Notes: generated from the sequence alone by a model not told the origin. A stretch of 64,000 nucleotides of DNA from Alviniconcha marisindica (GCA_018857735.1 JABMCL010001464.1:7501-71500); one strand, 5' to 3'; shown: positions 1 through 18,133, counted from the first letter of the stretch. A program made the numbers and translations.

Positions 1-22
1 GTTGGGGGGGGGGGGGGGGGGG

Positions 23-482
23 AGATAGCTCAGTGGTTAGAGCGCTGGACTTGTGACTGAAAGGTCGCGGGTTCGAATCCCTGCTGGAGCGGCGGGAGAA
101 TTTTCTTCTCCAGGATTGACTTTCTGTGCTGACTCTTATTTTGGTATCCGTTCCACCCCCGTGTTACCGCAGTAGCACGTAAAAGACCCCGGTCATTCTG
201 CCAAAAGTGCAGGTGGCAGGTTACAGCTAAACACGCATACACCTTACGTATGCGGCTTTGCATGAAGTGACATGGTGCGTGGTTGTATGGTGTACACAGA
301 ACTTGCGCCGAGACGGCTGCAGTTTCATGTGGCACCAGCCATGCCAGCGCTGTAAGTACACCACTTCAGCGGATATTCAAAAAACGCGCTATAAAAAGCT
401 AGTAACTCATGTAGAACCACATGCGACCGCAGTGAGTCTGCTCAAGAGAGCGGAGAATAGCGCTATATAAGCGATCATCAAT
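23..482 (+). mobile_element. SINE-1 (tRNA-headed), full-length copy
   Basis: tRNA-like head at 23-96 with A box TAGCTCAGTGG and B box GGTTCGAATCC, then a ~380-bp body shared with copies at 47.0-47.5 and 58.5-59.1 kb, ending GCGCTATATAAGCGATCATC, AATCC and poly-A. The cloverleaf is not maintained and there is no tRNA-like 3' end, so this is a Pol III retroposon and not a tRNA gene. The anticodon loop of the 47-kb copy is closest to tRNA-Lys. Confidence 0.92.
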
Positions 483-1046
483 CCAAAAAAAAAAAAAGTC
501 CTCAGATGTCAGTTGACATATTAGGGACAAGCTGTGACCAATGCCGAAGCATGGTTCAATATAGCTTTACGTCCACGGAAACCAGAAGGCTCGTTAGGAC
601 GGACAGCTCAGGACGGCCACCTCGACTCTCACACAGCTCCTGAGCTATGACCGGCTTACTCCGCTGGCTAATAATTATCACCTTGACCCATCCAAGATCC
701 TACGCACTAAAAACATCCCCGCCTGGACTCAGTTGACATGGGAGTGGGCCTACTGCAAGCTCGCCAATAGACGTCACTAGCTTGTTACACCCAGCGGCCC
801 CCACCCCCACCCCCTTCCACTACCCCCACCCTCACCTCGAGCAACAACACAACACGTGCGTGCGACACAACACGTGCGTGCGATTAGGGGAAACTACTCT
901 GGACAAAGCCGGAGAGGAAGCAGACGGCATTCGAAGGCGAAGTTAAAAAAGAGCTAGTGTTTGGATAACCGGCCTCAGTACCATGAATACGGTGCATGTT
1001 CTTCATCCGTAAGTAAAGGATTTTAACTGAGTCACTGCAAACGTGA
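483..1046. other. No gene seen
   Basis: Contains a C-rich patch and a short CACGTGCGTGCGACACAA duplication near 855-885; otherwise unremarkable. Confidence 0.5.
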
Positions 1047-1380
1047 GCCGGTTTGGCCTAGCGGTAAGGCGTTAGGCTGGTAAGCAGAAGGACCTCGGTT
1101 CGACTGATACCGCTTCGGCTCTCCTTTCTCTTCAAAAAAGGTTGTGGTTTGTGGACACTGTCTTGTGACTTTGTCCGTTACTTCCTACTGAAACATTAAA
1201 ATGGCTCTCATCGCTGCCCATCTTAATGCAGAAGTCATTCTGGTGGTGACAGTGTAGCGATAGGTATATAACTCCTCCCCTCTCCCCCCCCCCCCCACCC
1301 CTACCCCCCCCCCCCCTTCTCCCCGTCCCTAATAAGCCGCACGGTTTCTGTGGACGTTAAGCATCATGTTTGCTTACAGT
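1047..1380 (+). mobile_element. SINE-2 (second tRNA-headed family), copy 1
   Basis: tRNA-like head with TTTGGCCTAGCGGTAAGGCG and a B box broken by an insertion (GGTTCGACTGATACCG). The body has TGGACACTGTCTTGTGACTT, a C-rich segment and 3' end GTGGACGTTAAGCATCATG, TTTGCTTAC. Confidence 0.9.
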
Positions 1381-2670
1381 CACTGCAAAGAATAACAAAA
1401 CACTAGGACTCAAACTTTAGGATACCAAAACATCGTTGTATGATTTCTGTAGTTCGAGCAACAGACAAACAAACAACTCGCCTTTCAATCTGTACAAATC
1501 CCACGCTCTCAAACAAGGAACAAGTTCAAATCTTAATGTTTAATACTTTGTAGATGTTTTCGGAATTACGACGCAGATCTTCAAGTTCAGCAAAACAATC
1601 AAATTTGTTTGATAATATTTTCACTGACCTTCGAAAATGTCCAATAACACTCGGATTTACAGCATTAGCAATTGCCCCGCGCAGTTATCTAACATTCATG
1701 AACTCACTAAACCAAATTATACAAAACGTGGGAGAAAAGCAAAGAACAATGCTTCCAACAAAGTAGCTATAACACACTATGTAAAATCCAAATGTCAGTC
1801 AACAAAAAATCATGTATGCAATGGTGTGCATATGCATGAACCACAGATGTCGAATATTACACAATGTCTGTGGCGTGAACCGTGCAAATGTTCGTTTGAA
1901 TTGTATTGGACTCTGCCAACCGCAAGAGGCAGTCATACGCTTGCTTCTACTACCGTGAAGAGAACAGGTTGTGTAGAGAGAAACAGAGTACAGACTGACT
2001 GCAGTGGGCTCAGTGTCTGGTGGCTTTGCATTCGTTACATACTACATATCAACAACACAGACACTCTGCTGTACCGCAAAGTCCTACTGTAGCAGTGTTG
2101 TGCCGTAAAGCCTAACGCCCTGTCTGTTCAGCTGGTTGTGTCTCACACCGTGTATTCGCGTTCCCAAGTGGGGTTTTTTCCAATTTCTCTATCAGGTCTA
2201 ACGTGACTTGTAAATACAAGCGATTTTAGACAGTAAACGTTCATAACATCATCCATGAGATATGTAATAACCTAGTGACGATGGCAAAAAATGCACCAGT
2301 TGATCGCGTTTTCCTGTAGTATTTGAAGAAAGCACAATATTTACATCACAGGACACAGAAAGGCATCCCTCTTCCAACCGTGATGATGAGCTAGACGTGT
2401 AGTACCTACAATGGCAGTAAATCGGTGTAGTTTATTTGGACTGATGTTTCGCTCCTGACTGCTCAGGATGGGCCTGGCTGGAACAGGAAGCACAGACCGA
2501 AAACCTTGGAACGCGGTTACACGGTGTGTCTGGGTTAAAAGTTCAAGGAGGAAGTAGTTTTGAAATTTTCTTTGCCTGCAGTCATGGTAAATAGAGTCGA
2601 CTATAATCACATTAAACAAAACCTGGACTGGACCAGATAACAATTACCGAAAATACACAAGCTTCGAATT
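1381..2670. other. No gene seen
   Basis: Short open frames on both strands (for example 1637-2092) show no recognisable domain or splice structure. Confidence 0.5.
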
Positions 2671-3283
2671 CTAGCAACCGTTTGGTCCTGCTGTGAACTT
2701 GTAATGTGGTCTGGTCTCTAGCAGCCGTTTGGTCCTGCTGTGACCTTGCAATGTGGTCTGGTCTCTAGCAGCCGTTTGGTCCTGCTGTGACCTTGCAATG
2801 TGGTCTGGTCTCTAGCAGCCGTTTGGTCCTGCTGTGACCTTGCAATGTGGTCTGGTCTCTAGCAACCGTTTGGTCCTGCCGTGACCTTGCAATGTGGTCT
2901 GGTCTCTAGCAACAGTTTGGTCCTGCAGTGACCTTGCAATGTGGTCTGGTCTCCAGCAGCCGTTTGGTCCTGCCGTGACCTTGCAATGTGGTCTGGTCTC
3001 CAGCAGCCGTTTGGTCCTGCTGTGACCTTGCAATGCGGTCTGGTCTCTAGCAACCGTTTGGTCCTGCCGTGACCTTGCAATGTGGTCTGGTCTCTAGCAA
3101 CCGTTTGGTCCTGCTGTGACCTTGCAATGTGGTCTGGTCTCTAGCAGCCGTTTGGTCCTGCTGTGACCTTGCAATGTGGTCTGGTCTCTAGCAGCCGTTT
3201 GGTCCTGCTGTGACCCTGCAATATGGTCTGGTCTCTAGCAACCGTTTGGTCCTGTTGTGACCTTGCAATGTGGTCTGGTCTCT
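2671..3283. repeat. 47-bp minisatellite, 13 copies
   Basis: Thirteen head-to-tail units with consensus beginning CTAGCAGCCGTTTGGTCC and containing CTTGCAATGTGGTCTGG. Variation is mostly single transitions. The unit length is not a multiple of three, so the open frames across it are a by-product. Confidence 0.95.
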
Positions 3284-3411
3284 GAAAGTGGTGACAATAC
3301 GTAGAGCTGAACGCGCACTACCATCTTGCAAAGTTCGACAGTGATCACATGCACATAGTTACCCATGCGAGTGGGAGGGAACAAGCTAACGACAAGCATT
3401 TACTACAATTA

Positions 3412-3482
3412 GGTTGTTAGTTAGTGCTTGGATTGTAGAGTCCAGTAAACCGCATAGGGTCACCTCAGGACGAATTCTAGAT
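3412..3482 (-). mobile_element. Repeat-family-3 end fragment
   Basis: TTGTTAGTTAGTGCTTGG and AACCGCATAGGGTCACCTCA match the tail region of the family. Confidence 0.65.
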
Positions 3483-3801
3483 TCAAAATTCTTTTACTCC
3501 AGTTATTTACTACACACGGCCAGACGAATGCTCATCATTTTACAGACACAACGATTTGCCAGGACAGCTAGAAAGAGTGTTTATCCTTGGGTACTTTCAT
3601 ACAGTATGAAGGACGAATGGACATTACTTTCTTCCATAGCAAACGTTTCGGCGACGTAGATGGGTTTAGTGGACAGGTACAGTCCCCGGTCGTTGCGGCA
3701 GAATAGCTAGAATTTACACCGGTGGTTGTGGTGGTGGTCGGGTTGGCGTCATCACCCACTGGGTTTCTCAGACTGGTGTCGGCGCTGTTGCCGCCGTCAC
3801 G

Positions 3802-9969
<6,168 letters not shown>

Positions 9970-10339
9970 CTGCAAGCACATGGGAAGAAAAAGAATTTAC
10001 TTTCAACGGAAGTGTAAACCAAACCTGCTCACGCGCAGACATGAACACCTCTTTCGGACACATAAAAGAAAACACACTGGTTAAGACTCCAGGATTCCCA
10101 AAAGCAGAGAGACACATACACACAGAGAGGAGGAAAGAGAGGTTTTGTTTAAAGCAGTTAAGCCTTTCAAACTATCTTCTTCTTCTTTTTAAGCTATATC
10201 TGAATTGGCGTAAGTCTGCTGACTGTTACAGCTCAAACGTCATATAATTCTTATTGACATCGCTCCGAAGGAAGTACGTTCACCGAACGCAACTCTCGAT
10301 TGGCAGCTTCAAGATTTAAATAACTGCGTTTGAGCAATC

Positions 10340-10620
10340 TGTTATTCAGTCCGTCTGTAGTTTGATTTAGCCGGAACTGCAAGTAAGCCCTGGGTCTTGG
10401 CGATCTCCGTGGGCAGGCTATTCCAGTCAACGATTGTGCGGGGGGAAAATGAGAATTGGATGTGAAGTGTGGTCCGTTCTAAAGTAGGCCTATGGGACAA
10501 GGTAGCAAAGACGTTAGCCAGGTCTTGGCGTTCTTCGTGGTTGGCTTGTTCTGTAGGGGCTGTGTATAAAATTTCGTATTTACAAACATGACGCTGTATT
10601 GGAATTTGTAAATGCATGAA
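10340..10620 (-). pseudogene. LINE reverse transcriptase C-terminal remnant
   Basis: Minus-strand reading ends FSFSPRTIVDWNSLPTEIAK, the conserved (F)FPRTI-x-DWN-x-LP block near the end of non-LTR reverse transcriptases. Short and dead. Confidence 0.7.
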
Positions 10621-10689
10621 ATGTATGATTCACGTTTTATCCCTTTGAATGAACTTTGTCTGACACTTACCGGGCACAAAAAGGGAAAT

Positions 10690-10925
10690 GGCAACAAGCA
10701 AAACTGGAATATTCTTGTCCATCGTCGACACAGAGCAGAAAATGGTCCAAACGATGTTCGAAAGATAAAAAAAACCTGTGATGAAGACAAGAATCTGGGT
10801 GTCATTTTTAATAAAATGTTACCATTTGGCTCACACATTCATAATGTAGTAAACAAGGCAAACCAAAGTATTGGACTGACAATAACAACAACATCAGCAA
10901 CAACAACAGCAAACATACTTGAATA
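10690..10925 (+). pseudogene. LINE reverse transcriptase remnant (opposite strand)
   Basis: Reading DEDKNLGVIFNKMLPFGSHI followed by HNVVNKANQSIGLT matches the EKDLGV...F..HI...V.KANQ.LG region after the catalytic domain of non-LTR elements. It is head to head with the remnant at 10340-10620. Confidence 0.75.
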
Positions 10926-10929
10926 AAGG

Positions 10930-11700
10930 CATATTTATTAATTGATTCAACGTGTCACTGGTAAGACCTCAGCTCGAGTATCACAATCAACTCAAAGACA
11001 TTTTGGTGATGTCACAGTGAAGATCGGGAAATAGCGCACAACACGGTAATAATAATAAGAATAAGAAGAAGAAGAAGAAGAAGAAATATTAACAATAATT
11101 CTTATATAGTGCTATACCCCGTAAAATATTTACAAGCTCGCGGCGCTGTACATTATCAACATCAAAATCCACTTGAAAATATATAAAAATTAAACTAAAA
11201 AACAAGTACTATAAATGCATACATCAATATCAACATGACAAAAAGCCGGGATGAAACATGACAATAATAATGAAGCAGGTGCTAGAGATGGTGTCCAAAA
11301 AAACTTAGGAAGTCACCTTATAAAATGGATATAAAATCAACAGCACGTTCAGTCACAACACGCTTGCTGCGGATCATGTTCTTTTGTCCCGCTCCAACTA
11401 CACGAGAGGTTTAGCTGGGGAAGGATAGTTCCTTTTAATGACCATTCAACCATTATGGTTATACCAGGGTGAATCAACTCTCTGAGTGATCGGAACGTGA
11501 GAAAAGAACACGATTCGCTGTTGTTGTTGAATTCGACTGAAAACATCACCGCTTAAAATATCGATTTAACAAGTTGTCAGCGTCGCTGGTACCTTTTCAA
11601 TGCGCTCTGTCCCCGCGTTTTGTATGACGACACAGACACACACGCGCGCGCGCGCACATAGGTATAGATGTAATGCAAAAGAATATTTATAAGGCGCTTT
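10930..11700. other. AT-rich non-coding region
   Basis: AAG/AAT runs at 11045-11090, followed by TTCTTATATAGTGCTATACC and CGGCGCTGTACATTAT, a motif common in decayed animal SINEs. Confidence 0.4.
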
Positions 11701-11710
11701 CACCTAAAGC

Positions 11711-12293
11711 CCGTTCTTAACTGGGCGAATGTTTGTTCGCCAAACATGCTTCGGACACTTCGACGAACTATGATTCGTTTCTTAATTGAACTTTTAGTTC
11801 GCCGAACATGGTTCGGACAGCTCGACAGCTCGACTGGCTTGTAATGAGATGCAAGCTTCGGCCCGAACTTGCAGCAGACAGCATGATCGAAAATGTAGGC
11901 TAAAGTCAATATACTTTAATCATCCCTCACAGGGTAATTCAACTAACTACTATCTCATTCTGGGTCCCCGAGACAAGGCTGCGCCTCCCACAAGTCAACA
12001 AATAAACATTCCCTTCGAAGCGAGTGAAGAACCTAGCGACACCGTCATCCATTTTTATGTTTATTTCTTCTTCATCCACAGGAGAGCTCTGCTCTCAGCC
12101 AATCAGAGGTAATGTTCGTCGAATAGGGCGAATGTTCCCAGAACATGTTGAGCGAAGCTTTTTGGACCCCGAATATAGCTTCGTCGCAGTTCGACGAATA
12201 CTCCCAACTAGGTTCGCGAAGAAAAGTTCGCCCAATTAAGAACCAACTAGGTTCGCCGAATACTTCCATCTAGGTTCGCCCAATTAAGAACGG
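11711..12293. mobile_element. 583-bp MITE-like element with terminal inverted repeats
   Basis: Termini CCGTTCTTAACTGGGCGAA and the complement of TTCGCCCAATTAAGAACGG. Subterminal repeats of GTTCGCCGAA and AACTAGGTTCGC lie inside both ends. No transposase; target duplication unclear. Confidence 0.82.
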
Positions 12294-12351
12294 TCTACGT
12301 GAGCTCGAAGCGCACAAAGCAGAAATAATAAGGTCAACAAAATGATAAAGG

Positions 12352-12353
12352 AT

Positions 12354-12445
<92 letters not shown>
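12352..12445. repeat. (GT)n(GA)n microsatellite
   Basis: About 13 GT units followed by about 34 AG units. Confidence 0.96.
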
Positions 12446-12447
<2 letters not shown>

Positions 12448-12770
12448 AGTATCAGATTATACGTACTGGATCCATTTTGCAAACGAGCAGTTTCAAGACC
12501 TGACAGAGTTATAAATCCGAGACACTGAATGACTGCTTCTACTTGAGTAAACTTTAGGGCTTGCTACATTATAGCAATGTTTGACATATGAACGCGAATA
12601 CAATGTTAAAGCTCAAGTGGACCTAATAAATAGTTTTTTGTTTTTGTTTTTGCGTTCTGATTTGTTCTGGAGCCACTAGTCATAACAAAATACAGTGGAT
12701 CGCTACAGGTTGATTTTGACGAAGAACCGCATCATATGAGCGAATAAAAAATAAATTAAAAACAAAATCA

Positions 12771-12817
12771 GGTGGTTTCACAGACATTGAATAATATTCA
12801 ATGTCTGTGGGTGGTTT
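12771..12817. repeat. 31-nt perfect palindrome flanked by 8-bp direct repeats
   Basis: CACAGACATTGAATA, one A, then the exact complement occupies 12779-12809. GGTGGTTT is present immediately on both sides (12771-12778 and 12810-12817). Confidence 0.9.
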
Positions 12818-13119
12818 ACTTCCGAAAAGCTGCACTTTTTACTGGTCCGGAGTGAAATGTTACCTAGACTAGTGCCACCTTCTTTGAATATGTTCTGAAT
12901 TTTATCCACTCGTAAAAACAAAAACGACAAGGTGTTCACATACCGCCAATCGGAGATGAGATCAAATTCACAGGAATCAATGCTGTCTGCTGAATTAGTT
13001 ATAATGGCGGTGTCCCTCGTCACTCGTCGATTTGACGTCATTAAATGTATTCTGTCGGAAAGTTACACGTCAATCAAACACGTAAAGCGTTCTTTGAACC
13101 TTGTGTTGTTTTAACGGTC

Positions 13120-13200
13120 ATTCTTGTTTCAGATTTGTCTTTGTTTTGTTTGTTTGTTGTTGTTTTTACATGTCGAACAATAAATCTGAAACAAGGATGG
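13120..13200. repeat. Short inverted repeat of a dispersed element
   Basis: CATTCTTGTTTCAGATTT and its complement AAATCTGAAACAAGGATG flank a T-rich loop. The same end (CATCCTTGTTTCAGATG) recurs at 29130, so this is a dispersed repeat. Confidence 0.6.
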
Positions 13201-13264
13201 CTGCTAACATTCTAAAACAAAATCCAAACGCATGAAAGGTTAATAAGTTACAGATGTTCGGAAT

Positions 13265-13434
13265 GACTTGATCTTGATAGTTACGTCAACTTGGGCTATG
13301 TCCTGGCATAAATGTCGACGGAAAAACGGGGAGAGCACCTACTGTTGGTTGAATCGAGACGTATACAGTGTTTTTCTGTCGACATTTATGTTAGGACATG
13401 GCCCAAGTCGACGTAACTATCAAGATCAAGATCA
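13265..13434. repeat. Hairpin inverted repeat, ~62-bp arms
   Basis: 13265-13326 (CTTGATCTTGATAGTTACGT onward) pairs with 13370-13432 with a few mismatches; the loop is about 43 nt. It immediately precedes the Penelope-like remnant region. Confidence 0.85.
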
Positions 13435-13744
13435 AGATTAAATGTTGTACGTCAGGCAGTTGAACTGTTCCGTGATGTTCTTCTTCTTCTTCCATCTGTT
13501 CATGTTCATCTGGGCTTTCGGACTACGGACGTTGGCGTCGGTGCAGATGAAGTACATGTTCAGCATTTTGCTTGATTGCATGGAGTGGTCCCTGGTGTTC
13601 TTGTGGTTGGCTGATGCAGCTTTGCTACTTTAGCTCGTGACTGCAAGAGATTCCAATTTGTCCTGGAGGATTTTACGTACACGGTTGGTGGACGGGTTGT
13701 ACACAAAACTGATGATCGATCTCTTTTCGGCAGCTGTTCGAGTT

Positions 13745-14480
13745 GTTTGGTTCAAGAGTTTGCTGACATGGGATAGTCTTGACCTTCTGACCTTTTGACT
13801 GTCTTCCGGATAGTGTCTTTGGATGAAGAATTAACCATCTCCTCTGCTATTTCTTCGAAATTTGTATCGTTAGAACACAGGCGGCGAAGTCTCAGAAACT
13901 GGGAAGACAGGATCCTGTTTTTAGTACTGGGGTTGTGTGAGGAATGGTAGTCCAGGTAGGAGTGGGAATCAGTTGCTTTGTAAAGGACAGGTATGGTTAG
14001 TTTTCCCTGTATCAAGGAAATGTCCATGTCCAGGAATGCGACTGATTTTTCGGAGATTTCATATATATGTGAATTTCACCGCAAGATGGCAGTTCTGCAC
14101 AAAGTTGATGCAGTCCAGAAGCTGACTGTGACTCATTGATGTCGCGTCAATATCATCATTAATGTATGTTTTGTACATTTCAGGCACTGGTTTCTGTACT
14201 GCTGGAGCAGGTTTTGTTCAGTGTCCCATGAAGTCTCTATGCCACTCATCTGGGAGAAAATCTCACCTCGGAAAGAAACCGTGTTCTTGTTCAGAACAAG
14301 TTCAGCAAGGCGAGTCAGAGTATTAGTTATAGGTGGATGCAAATTTGTACGTTTATTGAGGAAATGTTGTAGCGCTTCGAGTCCATCAGTGTGGGATGCA
14401 TGTACACAAGGATGTAATATCCATGGTAAAGAAATACTTCGGTTGAGAGTGTGGGTTTTTGGTTGATACCTTCAATCAGA
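13745..14480 (-). pseudogene. Penelope-like element reverse transcriptase remnant
   Basis: In pieces on the minus strand: MDITSLCTCIPH, frameshift, DGLEALQHFLNKRTNLHPPI, LAELVLNKNTVSFRGEIF, then YINDDID (degenerate YIDDI catalytic block), HLAVKFTYI, and VLYKATDSHSYLDYHSSHNP with SQFLRLRRLCS. The order and motifs are those of Penelope-like reverse transcriptases. Frameshifts and stops show that it is inactive. No GIY-YIG domain identified. Confidence 0.85.
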
Positions 14481-14623
14481 TTGATGGCCTGGGTGCTGTC
14501 TTTTATGTACGTATGTAATGATTGTACCAGTAAATGCAGAACATCTCAGTATTCGGAGATAAGTTCAGTGGGGCAGCCACAAGCTAAATCACTGTTACAA
14601 GGTTAAAAACCATGCAGCCATCA

Positions 14624-14940
14624 GTGAGGCGCTTTGGCATAGCGGTATGGCGTTAGGCTGGTAAGCAGAGGGACCTCGGTTCGAATCCGCTTCGGCTCTC
14701 CTTTCTCTTCAAAAGTTGTGGTCTGTGGACACTATCTTGTGACTTTGTCCCTCACAATTAATGAAACATTAAAATGGCTCTCATCACTGCCCATCTTAAT
14801 GCAAGAATCATTCTGGTGGCGACAGTGTAGCGATAGGTATACAATCTCTCCCCCCCCCCTCCCAACCTCCATACCCTCTTCTCCCCGTCCCTAATAAGCC
14901 TTATGGTTTCTGTGGACGTGAAGCACCATGTTTACTTACT
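14624..14940 (+). mobile_element. SINE-2, copy 2 (intact B box)
   Basis: Head GGCATAGCGGTATGGCGTTA with intact GGTTCGAATCC. The body and GTGGACGTGAAGCACCATG tail match the copy at 1047. Confidence 0.92.
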
Positions 14941-16224
14941 ATGCAGCCATCTATCGATCCGATACACAAAAACACATGCTATGGTACCCATACATTCCGT
15001 AGGCACTCACCTCGGGAACCAGCTTAAATCACCTGTGACTATGAGCAGGGTGGCCTGTTTTATTCTGTGGGCCCACACGGGCCCAAACTATCGCGGTTAA
15101 AACGTAGATTTGGAAACAATGAAGGCGAATTCACTGGGAAATTAAGACAAGCAAGAAATTCCTGGCAGTGGAGGAAGCATGCATGGCTATATTCTGACCT
15201 ACTCCAGGCTTTAAAACGAGAACATTTGTCAGCTCTGCCTTCTCAACAGAGGGGACTTCAATTTCTGCGTCTGCAGTACCCCACTGTGGGATTCAAACCG
15301 GAAATGGCGCACATATTTTCTAAGTTTAGTAACAGCTATGGCAGCCTCCTGCTTTTGGTGCATGAGTCGCCAGGAAAGATGTGAAAAGCGAACAAAATGA
15401 TCAACAAAATGTGACAGATAATACACAGGAGCAACATAACACACCCAAGATATAAAAGCATAACTTTATATGTAACTCTTCTCATTATTTCCATTTTGCA
15501 CAAATAAAGTGTCAGATTTATTACGGAATTCTTCTGGAAAGCATGCAGATACAGCTGCATCAATATGCACCTTAGACCCTTCACGTAATTGCTGAACATC
15601 AACTGACATCTTTGATATTCTCACCAGCCACTTCATGCGCACAACTGAGATAAACACAGATATGCAGCAAACACACCCAACAAAGAGAATGTGGATGGCA
15701 CAGGTGTGACTCATACTGCATGTGATAAAGCAGAATATCTAGTGAAACAAGTCTGTTTAACTCGGAAATATAGCGTCTGGTGAATTCCTGTTTAACTGCA
15801 GACGAAGCTGAGGTATGAACACAAAGGCATACTTATATACATTCAGCCACAACCAATTATTCTTCACATCTGAAAGGGGGGTGATATGAGGGAGGACATG
15901 GTTGGGGGGCGAGGGAGGGGGGGTGGGGGGGGGGGTGGGGGTGGAGTCTTTTCATAGCCCAAGAATCTTTTCAGATAAAAAGCAACACTAGACATATACC
16001 GGTGTCAAAGCAACAAAATTTGCTCCATGATAACACAACGAAACACCACCAGAAACAATGAGCAAAAAGTCATAACAATTAACGTTTCACTCACAAGCAT
16101 GCAAACGCATACCCTGGGCAAAGTACCAAAGTATCACCCTTTTGTCAGCCGTTCACTGGTCAAGGGCAGAAGACGAGTGCAGAGTCACCAAACGTCCCTG
16201 TCACAGTAACAACATGCCCTCATG
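14941..16224. other. No gene seen
   Basis: Short overlapping minus-strand frames at 15229-15714 lack recognisable domains. G-rich tract 15904-15946. Confidence 0.45.
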
Positions 16225-16845
16225 CATGTGATTCACACATTGCAAGTCAACCGTCAACCATTACAGCGAACCTCCAAAAACAAAGAAGCCTGATTCACAC
16301 ATTACAAGTCAACCATCAGACATTACAGCAGACCCTAAACAAAGAAGCATGATTCACACATTACCAGTCAACTATCAACCATTACAGTGGACCCCATACA
16401 ACAAAGCGTGTGATTCACACATTACATGTCACCTCTCAACCATTACAGCAGACCCCATACAACAAAGCGTGTGATTCACACATTACAAGTCACCTGTCAA
16501 CCATTACATCGGACCCCATACAACAAAGCATGTGATTCACACATTACAAGTCATCTGTCAACCATTACAGCGGACCCCCTACAACAAAGCGAGTGATTCA
16601 CACATTACAAATCACCTGTCAACTATTACAGCAGACCACAAAAAAGCAGCATGTTATTCACACATTACAAGTCACCTGTCAACCATTACAGCAGATCCCA
16701 AACAAAGAAGCATGTCATTCACACAAGTCAACCATTACAGCAGACCCCAAACAAAGAAGCATGTCATTCACACAAGTCATCACAGCAGACCCCAAACAAA
16801 GAAGCATGATTCAAACATTACAAGTCAACAGTCAACAATCACAGT
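16225..16845. repeat. 61-bp minisatellite, about 10 copies
   Basis: Units contain GATTCACACATTACAAGTCA and CAACCATTACAGCAGACCCC. Spacing is 59-62 bp, becoming shorter and degenerate towards 16845. It adjoins the repeat-family-3 copy. Confidence 0.9.
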
Positions 16846-16847
16846 TA

Positions 16848-17432
16848 GTTTGTAAGATGATTTTAATGTCCAGTCAACCGCATAGGGTCACTTCAGGGCA
16901 ATCAATCTCTTTATAAGCAGATGCACATTTCAAGACTCTTCTCATAAACCAATCCCTACACAAACATAAAACGATACACATGTACACAAACATCAAACAC
17001 AAAATTTTGAAGAGTTAGTGAATAGTCCTTTAAATATTACCCCTGTTCAAAGAGCACATAAGGCTAGGACATGTTGGCATCATCAACCATTATGTCTGAC
17101 TTATCAATTATGGAAAAATATTTTTAAAAGGAATGGACTGAAACAAGAATTTTTATTATATAGATGCATAATGGCAAATAGCAGTGCTGTATGATATGCA
17201 GCAAGCTGCGCATACCACCTACCAGTCCTATCATCTCCTAGCTGCTCAAAAAGAGCCATACGAAAAAGCCTAACTCTTGACAAAAAATGTTAGAGAATTT
17301 TCTAAAAAAAAGTCAGGAGAATGGACCATTAGCAGAAAAATGACAAAACAGAAAGAGCAAGATGACTAGGCAGAAAAACAGGAGAGGAGATAGGAAAGGG
17401 GAATCAAATGATAGCCCTGAGATTCCAGATGT
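16848..17432 (-). mobile_element. Repeat-family-3 (non-LTR-type tail), long copy
   Basis: About 585 bp shared with 52255-52795 (+) and 61852-62500 (-). Read on its sense strand it starts with TCTGGAATCTCAGGGCT, contains GGTCCATTCTCCTGA and ends GACATTAAAATCATC and TTACAAACTAAC. Recurrent 3' ends ATTAAAATCCAA plus (TAAC)n or (TAC)n suggest LINE-mobilised retroposons. No coding capacity seen. Confidence 0.85.
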
Positions 17433-17774
17433 GTGTGTGCATGTATGTGTGTGTATGTGTGCACATGTGTGCGTGTGTGCATATGTGCGTGTGTACAAAA
17501 TATGCCACCATACATTTTTGTGTTTGCACTATAACTACTTGAATTAGACATGTGTGCTCAGATCAGAGTTTAGTCATGTATGTGTTTATTTACAGAAACT
17601 GCTGTGTATAAATTATTGCATGAATTGGCGCTTTTATGGCCGGAAACCTTTTTATTTTGTCCACTGTATGCATTCATACATTTTTCTGCATCTTTTTGTA
17701 CAGCACATTGGCCTTAGATTTGGCTAGGGATCATGCGCCACAGAAATGTCCAATATTATTATCATCTTCATTGG

Positions 17775-18133
17775 TAAAGAGCAAACCAATCTAAAGAATT
17801 CGAGCGTGAAGCAAGAAAGTACCTCTGTTCCATAAAAAAAATTCAGATCCACCGTGCAAAACCAGCAAATAAAAAACTGCCAATTTTCACAACCAAACAA
17901 AATGGACAAATCTCTTTCTCTTTTCAAGGCCTTTGCAGATGCCTTTGCAGATGGAACCAATCTAAAGAACTGAAGCGTGAAACAAGAAAGTATCTCTGTT
18001 CCATAAAAAAAATTTTTTTAATCTGAACCGCCATGCAAAGCCTGCAAATAAAAACTCAAAACACTGACCAATATTCACAACCAAACAAAATGGACAAATC
18101 TCTTTCTCTTTTCAAGGCCTCCGCAGATGGAAC
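17775..18133. repeat. Tandem duplication of about 180 bp
   Basis: Two diverged copies share CTGTTCCATAAAAAAAATT and CAACCAAACAAAATGGACAA, then CTCTTTCTCTTTTCAAGGCC. No gene recognised. Confidence 0.8.

Noticed and set aside
23..96. tRNA gene at the left edge
   Set aside because: A and B boxes are present, but the fold is not kept, and the same head plus ~400-bp body recurs twice more; it is a SINE head.
1637..2092. 151-codon plus-strand frame
   Set aside because: Composition and lack of motifs suggest chance; no splice or promoter support.
2671..3283. CRISPR-like array
   Set aside because: Units are contiguous with no unique spacers, in a eukaryotic context; it is a minisatellite.
9970..10123. 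Open frame extending the Ig-like exon upstream
   Set aside because: A strong acceptor with a pyrimidine tract at 9970 and the phase-1 pattern of the gene indicate that this part is intron.
12778..13041. 88-codon minus-strand frame (DTAIITNSADSIDS and onward)
   Set aside because: Looks somewhat protein-like, but no family, splice context or start could be supported.
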